Source of the DNA: Mucilaginibacter celer | Lineage (GTDB): Bacteria; Bacteroidota; Bacteroidia; Sphingobacteriales; Sphingobacteriaceae | Direction: 5' to 3' | DNA length: 64,000 nucleotides | Assembly: GCF_003576455.2 (NCBI RefSeq) | Contig: NZ_CP032869.1 | Span: 4,340,001 to 4,404,000 of the forward strand | In this document: positions 1 through 7,855 of the stretch, piece after piece | Layout of the letters: each line of letters begins with the position of its first letter | How positions within the stretch are numbered: position 1 is the stretch's first letter | The notes under the pieces: model-generated | The model's input: only the letters and a program-made list of their open reading frames with translations | Told to the model about the DNA's origin: nothing | The model's database searches: none | Made by a program: the position numbers and the translations under genes

Positions 1-710
1 TAGAGCGCAAAATGAAATCGCTCAAAATCACCTATAATTCTGAAAACCTGCAAAAGATCAGCTACTTTTTTAAACTGCAGGCCACCCAGGATCTTTTTTA
101 CAATGTTGCCAAAGGCATTATTGATATGAAGGACCTGAAAGAATACCAGGCATCCGAAAAAGTGGTTGAAAGCAAACCGCAGGATAAAATGGACCAGGAG
201 CAGGTTCAAACCCTCATCAAAAATATCAAAGCTAAAGACAGCGATATTTTACTGATTGGCGAGGACATGCAGAAGATAGATTACAAACTGGCCAACTGCT
301 GTAATCCTATCCCCGGCGATGATGTTTTCGGCTTTGTAACCGTAAGCGATGGCATCAAAATTCACCGTACCAACTGCCCCAACGCGGCCAAACTAATGGC
401 CAACTACGGCTACCGCATAGTAAAAGCCCGCTGGACCAATCAGCAGGAACTGGCTTTCTTAACAGGTTTACGTATTACCGGTATTGACGAGGTAGGTTTG
501 ATCAACAAACTCACCACCGTTATCTCAAACGACTTTAAGATCAATATCCGCTCCATCACCGTTGATAGCGACAATGGTATTTTTGAAGGCCAGCTGATGC
601 TTTATGTAAATGATACCGGCCACCTGGATACCCTGATCAGAAACCTGAAACAGGTAAAAGGCGTAACCGCAGTTAACCGTTTTGATTCGGCGATTGAGAA
701 AGCATCTTAG
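1..710 (+). CDS. RelA/SpoT-family (p)ppGpp synthetase/hydrolase, C-terminal part; gene continues left of the window
   Basis: This is the regulatory tail of an Rsh stringent-response enzyme, which makes and degrades (p)ppGpp. The frame is open from base 3, so the ATG at 12 is an internal Met and not the start. Visible are the conserved Cys/His segment (ANCCNPIPGDDVFGF followed by KIHRTNCPNA) and, over roughly the last 75 residues, an ACT domain beginning near LTGLRITGIDEVGLINKL. The hydrolase, synthetase and TGS domains must lie upstream. The order rsh, fur, purA looks like a conserved Bacteroidota neighbourhood (from memory). Family identity is secure; whether it is the only Rsh in the genome cannot be seen. 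Confidence 0.93.
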   Translation, partial: ERKMKSLKITYNSENLQKISYFFKLQATQDLFYNVAKGIIDMKDLKEYQASEKVVESKPQDKMDQEQVQTLIKNIKAKDSDILLIGEDMQKIDYKLANCCNPIPGDDVFGFVTVSDGIKIHRTNCPNAAKLMANYGYRIVKARWTNQQELAFLTGLRITGIDEVGLINKLTTVISNDFKINIRSITVDSDNGIFEGQLMLYVNDTGHLDTLIRNLKQVKGVTAVNRFDSAIEKAS

Positions 711-925
711 GAGATAGAAGCAAGAAGTCAAGATTCAAGAGACAAGATGGAGGCAGGACAGACGCAAGAAATCAAGAATTAAGAGGCAAGGCAAAATTTA
801 TCCTTCTTGATTCCTGACTCTTGATTTCTAACTCTCAACCTCTTGATTCCTGACTCTTGATCTCTTGATTTCTAATTCTCCACCTCTTGATTCCTGACTC
901 TTGATCTCTTGCCTCTCTATTCCCA
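711..925. repeat. Word-repeat palindrome (CTTGATTCCTGACTC family) between rsh and fur
   Basis: The gap is filled by reiterated words. The left half carries AAGAAGTCAAGATTCAAGAG-like words; the right half carries CTTGATTCCTGACTCTTGAT three times, interleaved with TTTCTAACTCTC and TTTCTAATTCTC. The halves are imperfect inverted complements, so the RNA could fold into a long ragged hairpin. No ORF of interest lies here. The architecture matches other intergenic elements in this window although the words differ. Confidence 0.7.
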
Positions 926-936
926 TAAATAATTAA

Positions 937-944
937 TAACTTTG
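937..944 (+). promoter_or_regulatory. Candidate Bacteroidota -7 element of fur (TAACTTTG)
   Basis: TAACTTTG matches the Bacteroidota -7 consensus TAnnTTTG and ends 18 bases before the fur ATG. A good TTTG -33 box at the usual 19-base spacing is not visible, so this is a partial match. Confidence 0.4.
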
Positions 945-962
945 CCACGTTAATATAACATT

Positions 963-1430
963 ATGTCACAGCAGGATACCATACCTATGGTTAAGAAAAT
1001 TTTTGAGGCTTACCTCGAAAATAAAAATTTGCGTAAAACGCCCGAGCGTTTTGCCATACTTGAAGAGATATATTCCCGTACCGATCACTTTGATGTGGAG
1101 TCGTTATACATCCACATGAAAAATAAAAAATACCGCGTGAGCCGCGCTACCGTGTACAACACATTGGAGCTGCTGGTATCGTGCGATTTGGTTACCAAGC
1201 ACCAGTTTGGTAAAAACATGGCCCAGTTCGAAAAATCATACGGCTACAAACAACATGATCACATTATCTGCATCGATTGCGGTAAAGTGGTTGAGTTTTG
1301 CGATCCACGGATCCAGCAGATCCAGAGTATGATGGGCGATATTTTGAAGTTTGATATCAAACACCACTCGTTAAACCTTTATGGTAATTGCACCAAATTA
1401 AGGGCTGGTAATTGTGATAGAAAAATTTAA
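963..1430 (+). CDS. fur: Fur-family metal-dependent transcriptional regulator
   Basis: A 155-residue cytosolic repressor of the Fur/PerR/Zur family. It has an N-terminal winged helix (RKTPERFAILEEIY, then SRATVYNTLELL near residues 60-71) and a C-terminal metal-binding and dimerisation domain with HDH near residues 98-100 and CIDC at 103-106. The second structural cysteine pair is Cys143-x7-Cys151 (GNCTKLRAGNC) rather than the usual CxxC. It is followed 6 bases later by the DUF6922/AbiEii pair and then purA. Whether it senses iron, zinc or peroxide cannot be told from sequence, so the symbol is used in the family sense. Confidence 0.9.
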   Translation: MSQQDTIPMVKKIFEAYLENKNLRKTPERFAILEEIYSRTDHFDVESLYIHMKNKKYRVSRATVYNTLELLVSCDLVTKHQFGKNMAQFEKSYGYKQHDHIICIDCGKVVEFCDPRIQQIQSMMGDILKFDIKHHSLNLYGNCTKLRAGNCDRKI

Positions 1431-1436
1431 ACCCTG

Positions 1437-1730
1437 ATGGATAAACCTATTTTAAGCAAGCAGGCATTTTGGGATGTTGATATGAATAATATCGATTATC
1501 AAAAACATGCGCGCTATGTTGTAGAAAAGGTACTTGAAAGAGGCAAAGAACAAGACTTTAGAAATCTTCTTGACTTTTATGGTTTTGATAAAGTTGGAGA
1601 ATTGGCGTTACAGGCCTCATGGCTTTCTGATATCAGCATTAACTTTTGCTGTACCTTATTTAAGGTAAAACCTACTGATTTTAAATGTTACGAGAAGAAA
1701 CAGTTGAACCTGCAACACTGGAACTTTTAA
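1437..1730 (+). CDS. DUF6922-type small protein, putative antitoxin partner of the AbiEii-like protein
   Basis: A 97-residue protein starting 6 bases after fur. It resembles the short DUF6922 proteins often encoded just upstream of AbiEii-type nucleotidyltransferases in Bacteroidota: LSKQAFWDVDMNNIDYQKHA, then RYVVEKVLERG, then a C-terminal KQLNLQHWNF. The family match is from memory of its conserved FWDVD and QHWN ends. There is no signal peptide or membrane segment. The last 46 bases overlap the start of the next gene in another frame, which implies translational coupling. The DNA is more AT-rich than fur and purA. An antitoxin role is inferred from gene order only. Confidence 0.7.
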   Translation: MDKPILSKQAFWDVDMNNIDYQKHARYVVEKVLERGKEQDFRNLLDFYGFDKVGELALQASWLSDISINFCCTLFKVKPTDFKCYEKKQLNLQHWNF

Positions 1731-2308
1731 AAAAATTAGTTTCACTACCTGAATTAAAGCAATTCAGGTTGGTTGGTGGTACAGCGCTATCTCTGCTATA
1801 TGGTCATAGAAAATCAATTGATCTTGATTTTTTTTCGGACCAGCCCCTCGAAAAAGATATACTGATAGAAACACTTCAAGATCACTTTGGGCGCATACTC
1901 CCAATAAACGACAGGCTAAAATCTATTTATCAATGCGAAATTCAGAATGTTAAAGTAGATTTTGTTTCGGTAAAAGATCCTTTTTTACATCCACCACAAA
2001 TCATTGATGGCGTTCCTATAGCCGACATTAAAGATTTGATAGCTTTAAAGCTTAATGCGGTGAAAGGCAGAGGGGTAAAAAAAGACTTTTGGGACATAGC
2101 TACGCTACTTAAATATTACAAGATTGAAAATCTTTTTCAATTTTATCATGATAGATACCCATATGATGATACCTTTGCGCTCGTAAGATCGATTATATAT
2201 TTTACTGATGCGGAGGATACTCCCACTCCAGAATCCTTAGATGATATGACATGGAACGAGGTTAAAAAAATCATTACAAAAGCATTTGACGATTATTATA
2301 AACATTAA
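1685..2308 (+). CDS. AbiEii/AbiGii-family nucleotidyltransferase, putative type IV toxin
   Basis: A 207-residue nucleotidyltransferase-fold protein. Core motif: GGTALSL at residues 31-37 followed by SIDLDFF at 44-50, which supplies the paired acidic residues, with a third acid in VDF near 91-93. A later segment DIKDLIALKLNAVKGR then KKDFWDIATLL is typical of AbiEii family members. AbiEii toxins act in abortive infection and as type IV toxin-antitoxin toxins. The start overlaps the upstream small gene by 46 bases and the stop lies 6 bases before purA, so the pair sits inside a housekeeping transcription unit. Lower GC than its neighbours suggests acquisition. Toxicity is inferred, not shown. 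Confidence 0.82.
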   Translation: MLREETVEPATLELLKKLVSLPELKQFRLVGGTALSLLYGHRKSIDLDFFSDQPLEKDILIETLQDHFGRILPINDRLKSIYQCEIQNVKVDFVSVKDPFLHPPQIIDGVPIADIKDLIALKLNAVKGRGVKKDFWDIATLLKYYKIENLFQFYHDRYPYDDTFALVRSIIYFTDAEDTPTPESLDDMTWNEVKKIITKAFDDYYKH

Positions 2309-2314
2309 AAATTA

Positions 2315-3592
2315 ATGGCTGTTGACGTATTATTAGGCCTCCAGTGGGGCGATGAAGGAAAAGGAAAAATTGTTGACGTACTGAGCGCAGGTTACGACCT
2401 GATTGCTCGTTTCCAGGGCGGACCGAATGCCGGTCATACGCTGGAGTTTGACGGTAAAAAGTTTGTTTTGAACACCATTCCTTCAGGTATATTTTTTGAA
2501 AACACCATCAACCTTATCGGTAATGGCGTGGTGATCGACCCGATCACCCTGAAAAAAGAACTGGATAAATTGAAAGACGCCGGTCATGACCTGCTGGCTA
2601 AAAAAAATCTGTTAATTGCTAAAAAAGCGCACCTGATATTACCTACCCACCAATTGCTTGACGCCGCCAACGAGAAAAAAATGGGCGAAGGCAAAATTGG
2701 TTCAACCTTAAAAGGTATCGGCCCAACTTATATGGATAAAACCGGCCGTAATGGTTTACGCATTGGCGATATCACCCTGCCCGATTTTAAAGAGCGCTAC
2801 CAGAAACTGGTTGATAAACACGTATCGATGCTGCAACAGCTTTATGGTGAAGTAGCTGATTTTTCGGAGCGTGAAACTTTATTTTTCGAAGCGTTGGAAG
2901 TTTTACGCCAGTTCCCGTTAGTTGATTCGGAGCATTTGGTTAACAACTATATTAAAGATGGCAAAAAGGTATTAGCCGAAGGCGCACAAGGCGCTATGTT
3001 GGATATCGACTTTGGTTCGTACCCGTTTGTAACCTCATCAAACACTACCGCTGCCGGTGCCTGTACCGGTTTAGGTATCGCTCCGCAGCAAATTGGCGAG
3101 GTTATCGGTATTTTTAAAGCATACTGTACCCGTGTTGGTGGCGGTCCTTTCCCTACCGAGTTGGAGAACGAAACCGGCGAAGAACTGCGCAAAGTGGGTC
3201 ACGAGTTTGGCGCTACAACCGGTCGCCCACGCCGTACCGGTTGGATCGATCTTCCTGCTTTGAAATACGCCATTATGCTTAACGGCGTTACCCAACTGGT
3301 AATGACCAAAGCTGATGTATTGAGCGGTTTCGAAAAGATCTATGCTGCTACCCACTACAACTATTTGGGCGAGCAAATTGATTATATGCCGTATGATATC
3401 TGCTCGGTAAAACCAGAGCCGGTGTACAAGGAAATTGATGGCTGGAATGAAGATTTGACCGGTATTACCGAACTATCTGAGATCCCTGCAAAACTGCAAT
3501 CGTACATCGATTACCTGGAAGCTGAACTTGGCGTGCCGGTAAAATATTTATCTGTAGGCCCGGACAGGAAACAGACTTTAACACTGCACTAA
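2315..3592 (+). CDS. purA: Adenylosuccinate synthetase
   Basis: 425 residues, the normal family length. It joins IMP and aspartate with GTP to form adenylosuccinate, the first committed step to AMP, in the cytosol. Visible: the phosphate-binding N-terminus GLQWGDEGKGKIVD (residues 8-21) with the catalytic Asp, the IMP-contacting RFQGGPNAGHT, GIGPTYMDK, and the base-recognition segment GATTGRPRRTGW. The ATG lies 6 bases after the AbiEii-like stop, and a strong terminator follows 40 bases after its own stop, so it closes the fur-to-purA unit. Confidence 0.97.
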   Translation: MAVDVLLGLQWGDEGKGKIVDVLSAGYDLIARFQGGPNAGHTLEFDGKKFVLNTIPSGIFFENTINLIGNGVVIDPITLKKELDKLKDAGHDLLAKKNLLIAKKAHLILPTHQLLDAANEKKMGEGKIGSTLKGIGPTYMDKTGRNGLRIGDITLPDFKERYQKLVDKHVSMLQQLYGEVADFSERETLFFEALEVLRQFPLVDSEHLVNNYIKDGKKVLAEGAQGAMLDIDFGSYPFVTSSNTTAAGACTGLGIAPQQIGEVIGIFKAYCTRVGGGPFPTELENETGEELRKVGHEFGATTGRPRRTGWIDLPALKYAIMLNGVTQLVMTKADVLSGFEKIYAATHYNYLGEQIDYMPYDICSVKPEPVYKEIDGWNEDLTGITELSEIPAKLQSYIDYLEAELGVPVKYLSVGPDRKQTLTLH

Positions 3593-3597
3593 TAGAT

Positions 3598-3619
3598 TTT
3601 TTCGTGGAGACACGAAAAA
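3598..3619. repeat. Hairpin, inverted partner of the hairpin at 3678-3699
   Basis: TTTTTCGTG, then GAGA, then CACGAAAAA form a 9-bp perfect stem directly after purA. The core TTTCGTG-GAGA-CACGAAA is the exact reverse complement of the hairpin core at 3678-3699, so two copies of one small element flank the purA terminator in opposite orientation. Confidence 0.75.
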
Positions 3620-3632
3620 CGAGATAATAATA

Positions 3633-3658
3633 AAAGGCCGGGTAGCACCGGTCTTTTT
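3633..3658 (+). terminator. Intrinsic terminator of purA
   Basis: AAAGGCCGG, loop GTAGCA, CCGGTCTTT followed by further T residues. The stem is 9 bp with one G-T pair. It lies 40 bases after the purA stop. Confidence 0.85.
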
Positions 3659-3677
3659 CATTTACCCAATCTTCCCC

Positions 3678-3699
3678 CGTTTCGTGTCTCCACGAAACG
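3678..3699. repeat. Hairpin, inverted copy of 3598-3619
   Basis: CGTTTCGTG, loop TCTC, CACGAAACG, a 9-bp perfect stem. It is the reverse complement of the earlier hairpin core and has extra G-C pairs at its base. Confidence 0.75.
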
Positions 3700-3751
3700 A
3701 AACCGCCATGCAAATCGAAAAACATTAAATCACAAATTTCATTTACTTGGT

Positions 3752-3759
3752 TATTTTTG
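3752..3759 (+). promoter_or_regulatory. Candidate -7 element of pabB (TATTTTTG), close to the start codon
   Basis: TATTTTTG fits TAnnTTTG and ends 4 bases before the GTG start. If transcription starts about 5-7 bases downstream, the mRNA would be leaderless or nearly so. No convincing -33 TTTG is seen. Confidence 0.45.
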
Positions 3760-3763
3760 CACC

Positions 3764-5029
3764 GTGATTGTACAGGTACAGGATTTGCCGGATTTTAAAC
3801 AGAAAGCGCTTCAATGGGCATCAACATTTAATGCCACGTGTTACCTCGACTCGAACGGCTTCAGCGATCCGTATTCTAAATTCGACACGTTGATAGCCGC
3901 AGGCGCAAAGGCACAACTTGTTGCCAATGTGGGTAATGCTTTTGATCAGCTCGAACAATTCAGGATAGATAATCCCGGCTGGATGACCGGCTTTTTAGGA
4001 TATGATCTTAAAAATGAGGTTGAGCAACTCTCATCTGAAAACATTGATGGATTGCAATTTCCGGATCTCTATTTCTTTGTTCCCCAACATCTAATCATTA
4101 TTAAAGAGGACGATATCGAGATCATTTCTGATGAGCCGGCAGAAGTGTTAAAAGAAATAACCGCACAGAAACCTGTACAAGCAAAACAACAATCTGCAAT
4201 AACCCTACAGCCCCGCTTCAGCAGGGACGAATACATTGACACTGCAAATCGGATTAAAGGGCATATCAGCCGCGGGGATATTTATGTAACCAATTTTTGC
4301 CAGGAATTTTTTGCAGAAGATGCCGATATCGATCCGTTAAGTTTTTTCATGGAATTGAACGAGGTATCGCCCAACCCTTTCTCCTCTTTTTTTAAATGGG
4401 ATGGCAATTACATCCTCGGTGCATCGCCCGAACGCTTTTTGGCTAAACGAGGTAACAAACTGATCTCGCAACCCATCAAAGGCACTGCCAAACGTTTAGA
4501 TGATGTCAACGCCGATGAACAAGCCAAACAAACCCTCCGCAATCACCCCAAAGAGTTGCAGGAAAACGTTATGGTGGTTGACCTGGTACGAAACGACCTC
4601 ACCCGCTCGGCCAAACCCGGCACGGTAAAAACCGAAGAGCTTTTCGGGATCCACAGCTTTAAACAGGTACATCAAATGATCTCTACAGTGGTTTGTGAGC
4701 TGCAGGACGGTTTATCAAACGTACAGGCCATCAAAAACACTTTCCCCATGGGCAGCATGACCGGCGCACCTAAAGTGAGCTGCATGCAGCTGATGGAGCA
4801 TTACGAGCGGAGCAAGCGCGGAGTGTATTCGGGCGCAATAGGATATTTCAGTCCGGATAATGATTTTGATTTTAATGTGGTGATCAGGTCATTGCTATAT
4901 AATTCATTTAATCAATATCTTTCTTTTCATGCCGGAGGGGCTATTACTTACCATGCTATTGCCGAGAATGAGTATGAAGAGTGCCTGTTGAAAGCCAAGG
5001 CGGTGATGGAAGTTTTGGGAAGTAAGTAA
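3764..5029 (+). CDS. pabB: Aminodeoxychorismate synthase component I
   Basis: 421 residues of the chorismate-binding (anthranilate synthase I/PabB) family. It converts chorismate to 4-amino-4-deoxychorismate for folate, using ammonia from a PabA-type glutaminase that is not adjacent here. PIKGT at residues 237-241 carries the Lys typical of ADC synthases, in place of the PIAGT of anthranilate synthase. GSMTGAPK at 330-337 and the preceding VMVVDLVRNDL segment complete the active site. The GTG at 3764 is preferred because the next in-frame starts would remove conserved N-terminal sequence. It stands alone between the purA terminator and an IS element. Confidence 0.9.
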   Translation: MIVQVQDLPDFKQKALQWASTFNATCYLDSNGFSDPYSKFDTLIAAGAKAQLVANVGNAFDQLEQFRIDNPGWMTGFLGYDLKNEVEQLSSENIDGLQFPDLYFFVPQHLIIIKEDDIEIISDEPAEVLKEITAQKPVQAKQQSAITLQPRFSRDEYIDTANRIKGHISRGDIYVTNFCQEFFAEDADIDPLSFFMELNEVSPNPFSSFFKWDGNYILGASPERFLAKRGNKLISQPIKGTAKRLDDVNADEQAKQTLRNHPKELQENVMVVDLVRNDLTRSAKPGTVKTEELFGIHSFKQVHQMISTVVCELQDGLSNVQAIKNTFPMGSMTGAPKVSCMQLMEHYERSKRGVYSGAIGYFSPDNDFDFNVVIRSLLYNSFNQYLSFHAGGAITYHAIAENEYEECLLKAKAVMEVLGSK

Positions 5030-5047
5030 AGACTTTCTCTTCAATAT

Positions 5048-5222
5048 TTAAGGCACGCAAAGCCGCGGAATCGCAAAGAAAGACTTTAAGACTTAGCATA
5101 CAACATGCGATATCAAAACACTTACAAAAAAACTTTGCGACTTAGCCTCTTTGCGTGCCTAAACATCTACAACATACATATACAACTATCCACAAAAAAC
5201 TTTGTGGCTTAGCGCCTTTATA
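5048..5222. repeat. CTTTGCG/CTTAGC word-repeat element
   Basis: Reiterated, partly inverted words such as AAACTTTGCGACTTAGCCTC and TTTGCGTGCCTAAA, with a left part (GGCACGCAAAGCCGCGGAA) reading as their complement. The same words recur at 27836-27990 and 56586-56897. It forms the first part of the gene-free stretch between pabB and the IS element. No coding potential. Confidence 0.75.
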
Positions 5223-5226
5223 TACT

Positions 5227-5390
5227 GGTCGAAGTTTAGCGATAGCGTAACTTCGTCCTAAAATGGTGGAAGCATTCTGCTTCCGGGACACGACATCCAC
5301 ATCAAAAAAACTCAAATAGAACGTAATAAGTTAAGCTGAAAGCTTAACTCAGTTTTGGTCGAAGTTAGGCTATCGCTAAACTTCAACCAG
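5227..5390. repeat. Inverted pair of GTTTAGCG hairpins
   Basis: GAAGTTTAGCGATAGC at 5231 is repeated in inverted orientation at 5369-5384 (GCTATCGCTAAACTTC). Each copy also folds on itself, with GAAGTT pairing with AACTTC around an AGCG..CGCT-like core. A GGAAGCA/TGCTTCC palindrome lies between them. It belongs to the hairpin family seen in dense form at 42405-42828. Confidence 0.7.
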
Positions 5391-5443
5391 AAATCGGGCT
5401 TCGGCTGCCAGAGGCCGTCCTAATAGTTGCCACCCGGCTGGAG

Positions 5444-5464
5444 CCCATAGCCGTTAACTTAAGG
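5444..5464 (+). repeat. Left terminal inverted repeat of the IS4-family element
   Basis: 21 bases beginning CCCATAGCCGTTAAC, matching the complement of 7026-7046 perfectly. It is preceded by CTGGAG at 5438-5443, one half of the target duplication. Confidence 0.9.
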
Positions 5465-5635
5465 ATTTTTTTGTCGAAGAAAATTTGAAAAGAGAATAAT
5501 GCGAGGCTTCGCCGTAGGGCAAAACCAATTAGATTTTCCCATATTTGTATAGTTTTAATATTTATTGAAAAGGCGGTTTGTTTCCAGGCAAGACCGCCTT
5601 TTCTTGTATAAATATAACACTTTTTTTCAGACGAA

Positions 5636-7036
5636 GTGCTTTTTGCTAAGGGAAAAGCTCCTTTCATTTTTGATAAAAGTAGATTCGTTTCAGATTATTC
5701 GGATACCCTGAATAGTTCCATCTGCTCGGTTATTAAGGCTGATAAAATTGCTGAACTCGCCCGCCAAAGCGGTTTTTGTCGTCGTAGTTCTAAACTTAAG
5801 CCAGAAGCATTTATTGATACGCTTGTATTCAATAGCATTGATCACCAGATTAGCCTTCAGGATTGTTGCGATGACCTGATTAGGCAAAGCGGTAAGTCAT
5901 TGAGCAAAGTCGGCTTGCATAAACGGTTTAACGAAAGTGGTGTTGAATTTATGAAGCTGGTTTTAGCCGAACAAATGGCTACCAGATTAGCTATCCGGAA
6001 TCACGATACCTGGCAACCATTCGCGCGGGTACTGATTACCGACTCTTGTAAGTTCTGCCTGCCTGATGAATATAAAGAGAGTTATCCGGGTTATGGAGGA
6101 GCTGTTACCAATCCGCTAATGAACATACAATACTCCTTTGACCTCAAAAATGGAGATTGGGAGAACCTGGAGTTAACCAAGGCAACAAAAAATGATCAGA
6201 GTTATTCAAAGAGAACAGCATGCCGCATAGCTAAAGATGATCTACATATCCGGGACCTGGGTTATGTTACAATGGCTTATTTGAGAGGAGTTACAGAGCG
6301 GAAAGCCTTTTTTCTTAACAGACTGCAACCGAAATGGAAACCTGTTCATAAGGCAACAGGCAAAGTAATTGACTGGTCCTCACTTTATGAGCGCATGCGG
6401 ACCAATAAACAGGCATGCTTTGAAACTGAAATTGTACTTGGCAAAGGTAAAAAAGCGCTTGAATGCCGCCTGATCGTAGTACCAGTCGCAGAGCAGACCT
6501 GGGCTGAACGGATAAGAAAAGCTCAAAAACAGGCAAAGAGCCGGGGGCGGGAACTTTCTGAAGAATACAAACAGCGATGCCGGTTCAGCGTATTTATTAC
6601 CAATGTAGATCCGGCTATCTTTAATTCAAACGATGTGATTGAACTATATCGTCTCAGATGGCAAATTGAACTCATTTTTAAAAGTTGGAAATCGTTGTTA
6701 AACCTCCACAGGATAAAGCCTGTAAAAAAAGAACGGTTTGAGTGCCTACTCCTTGCAAGGTTCATTTGGATATTGATCAACTGGAAAATATTCCGATGTC
6801 TCGACGATTCTATCCAAAAAGAAAATAGAGAATATGCCTGTTCTCATTGGAAGTTCTTTAAACAAGCCAGGTTATGGGCATATGCGTTAAGAATGGTGAT
6901 GAACCATAACATAACGTTCGAAGCCTGGCTTGAGTTATTTATCTTCCCAATAATAAAAAGCCTGCTTATTGAACCGAAGAAAGGTAAAAAAGCAAGCTTC
7001 TGTATTGTCAATGATATCTTTAACCCCTTAAGTTAA
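5636..7036 (+). CDS. IS4-family transposase
   Basis: 466 residues from a GTG start; an upstream start cannot be excluded because the leader is AT-rich and lacks a clear ribosome site. DDE transposase features: LITDSCKF with the first Asp, and the C-terminal IS4 signature LYRLRWQIELIFKSWK, giving the Y-x2-R-x3-E-x6-K pattern with the catalytic Glu. The basic C-terminus (PKKGKKASF) runs into the right inverted repeat. It moves its own element by cut-and-paste. No frameshift is seen. Confidence 0.93.
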   Translation: MLFAKGKAPFIFDKSRFVSDYSDTLNSSICSVIKADKIAELARQSGFCRRSSKLKPEAFIDTLVFNSIDHQISLQDCCDDLIRQSGKSLSKVGLHKRFNESGVEFMKLVLAEQMATRLAIRNHDTWQPFARVLITDSCKFCLPDEYKESYPGYGGAVTNPLMNIQYSFDLKNGDWENLELTKATKNDQSYSKRTACRIAKDDLHIRDLGYVTMAYLRGVTERKAFFLNRLQPKWKPVHKATGKVIDWSSLYERMRTNKQACFETEIVLGKGKKALECRLIVVPVAEQTWAERIRKAQKQAKSRGRELSEEYKQRCRFSVFITNVDPAIFNSNDVIELYRLRWQIELIFKSWKSLLNLHRIKPVKKERFECLLLARFIWILINWKIFRCLDDSIQKENREYACSHWKFFKQARLWAYALRMVMNHNITFEAWLELFIFPIIKSLLIEPKKGKKASFCIVNDIFNPLS

Positions 7037-7046
7037 CGGCTATGGG
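7026..7046 (-). repeat. Right terminal inverted repeat of the IS4-family element
   Basis: 21 bases ending GGCTATGGG, the perfect complement of 5444-5464 and followed by the second CTGGAG. It includes the transposase stop codon. Confidence 0.9.
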
Positions 7047-7080
7047 CTGGAGCCGAGCGGCGGCGTAAGCTTATTTTTCA

Positions 7081-7812
7081 CTATCCCTTCACCACAATCT
7101 TCTCCCCCAGCCTCACCACAATATCCGATCCCAAAGCATAAAATGCCGAAACCGGCTCTTTATCCAAATAAGGCTTAAACTCCTCTCCATACAACGCGGC
7201 AACATCAGCATCAAAAACATAATCGCGCACAGCCCCGGTTTGCCATGTGATGTGCTCAACCTGGTATTCCATGGTTTTAATAGTACTCAAGGCGTTATAT
7301 CCCCAGTAATGTTCTAAAATAAACTCCTCCGGGCTGCCTGGTTCAATACTGTTTAACTGGTTACTTACAGTTGCTCCAAGCTTATTCCAGCGGCCTTTCA
7401 ATTTCCATTCGTACAAAAATCTGGTATGGTCATCTTCTACAGGTGTTATTGAACTTCGCATCGGTAAGGCCCTATAGTGTTCTTTGTACAGGTTATTGGC
7501 TATGAGCACAATCATGCTTTTAGGCACAATCTCACTGATAAACACCGCGCCGCGCTTCCATTCGTTACCGTTAAAATATCGAACGTAAAAACGAAGATTC
7601 ACCTCTTCAAAATTCACATGCCACGGCCATTTAATACCCAACACGGCAGTATCCAAAAACATAAAACCTACCATGCTTACCAGGGCTTTACCCTCCCACA
7701 AATCCAATACAGTTCCGGGCGGAATGTGGGATTTCAATATCTCCGGATCAACCTCATAATTAAGCATCACCAGGTTTTTCCATTGTGCTTTTAAAAACTC
7801 GCGTTTAGCCAT
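7081..7812 (-). CDS. DUF2071 (YqjF-like) family protein
   Basis: About 243 residues from the ATG at 7812. An upstream in-frame ATG at 7848 would start inside the terminator hairpin and adds only 12 poorly conserved residues. Family features are FLKAQWKNLVMLNYEVDPE, the GTVLDLWEGKALVSMVGF core and the VRYFNGNEWKRGAVFISE strand. No signal peptide or membrane segment is present. The biochemical role of DUF2071 is not established. It follows the M48 lipoprotein gene on the same strand with only the terminator hairpin between them, so it may be expressed by read-through. Confidence 0.82.
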   Translation of the reverse strand: MAKREFLKAQWKNLVMLNYEVDPEILKSHIPPGTVLDLWEGKALVSMVGFMFLDTAVLGIKWPWHVNFEEVNLRFYVRYFNGNEWKRGAVFISEIVPKSMIVLIANNLYKEHYRALPMRSSITPVEDDHTRFLYEWKLKGRWNKLGATVSNQLNSIEPGSPEEFILEHYWGYNALSTIKTMEYQVEHITWQTGAVRDYVFDADVAALYGEEFKPYLDKEPVSAFYALGSDIVVRLGEKIVVKG

Positions 7813-7821
7813 AAAACAACA

Positions 7822-7845
7822 ATCCCGCCTTTGTGGGGGCGGGAT
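7822..7845 (-). terminator. Intrinsic terminator/attenuator between the M48 gene and the DUF2071 gene
   Basis: ATCCCGCC pairs perfectly with GGCGGGAT across an 8-base loop; on the minus strand it is followed by TTGTTGTTTT. It ends about 9 bases before the ATG of the DUF2071 gene, so it could also act on that gene's leader. Confidence 0.8.
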
Positions 7846-7855
7846 CAAATTTATA

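Larger units (their letters stand above)
5444..7046 (+). mobile_element. Complete IS4-family insertion sequence, 1603 bp
   Basis: Bounded by perfect 21-bp terminal inverted repeats and flanked by CTGGAG at 5438-5443 and 7047-7052, a probable 6-bp target duplication. The exact boundary is slightly ambiguous because the flanks themselves contain GGCTGGAGCC-like sequence. A single full-length transposase fills most of it, and its TAA stop lies inside the right inverted repeat. It sits harmlessly between pabB and the convergent DUF2071 gene. Intact ends and ORF suggest recent or ongoing activity. Confidence 0.92.

Noticed and set aside
5383..5667. 94-codon minus-strand ORF across the left end of the IS element
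   Set aside because: It crosses the insertion boundary and the terminal repeat, and is antisense to the transposase start region.
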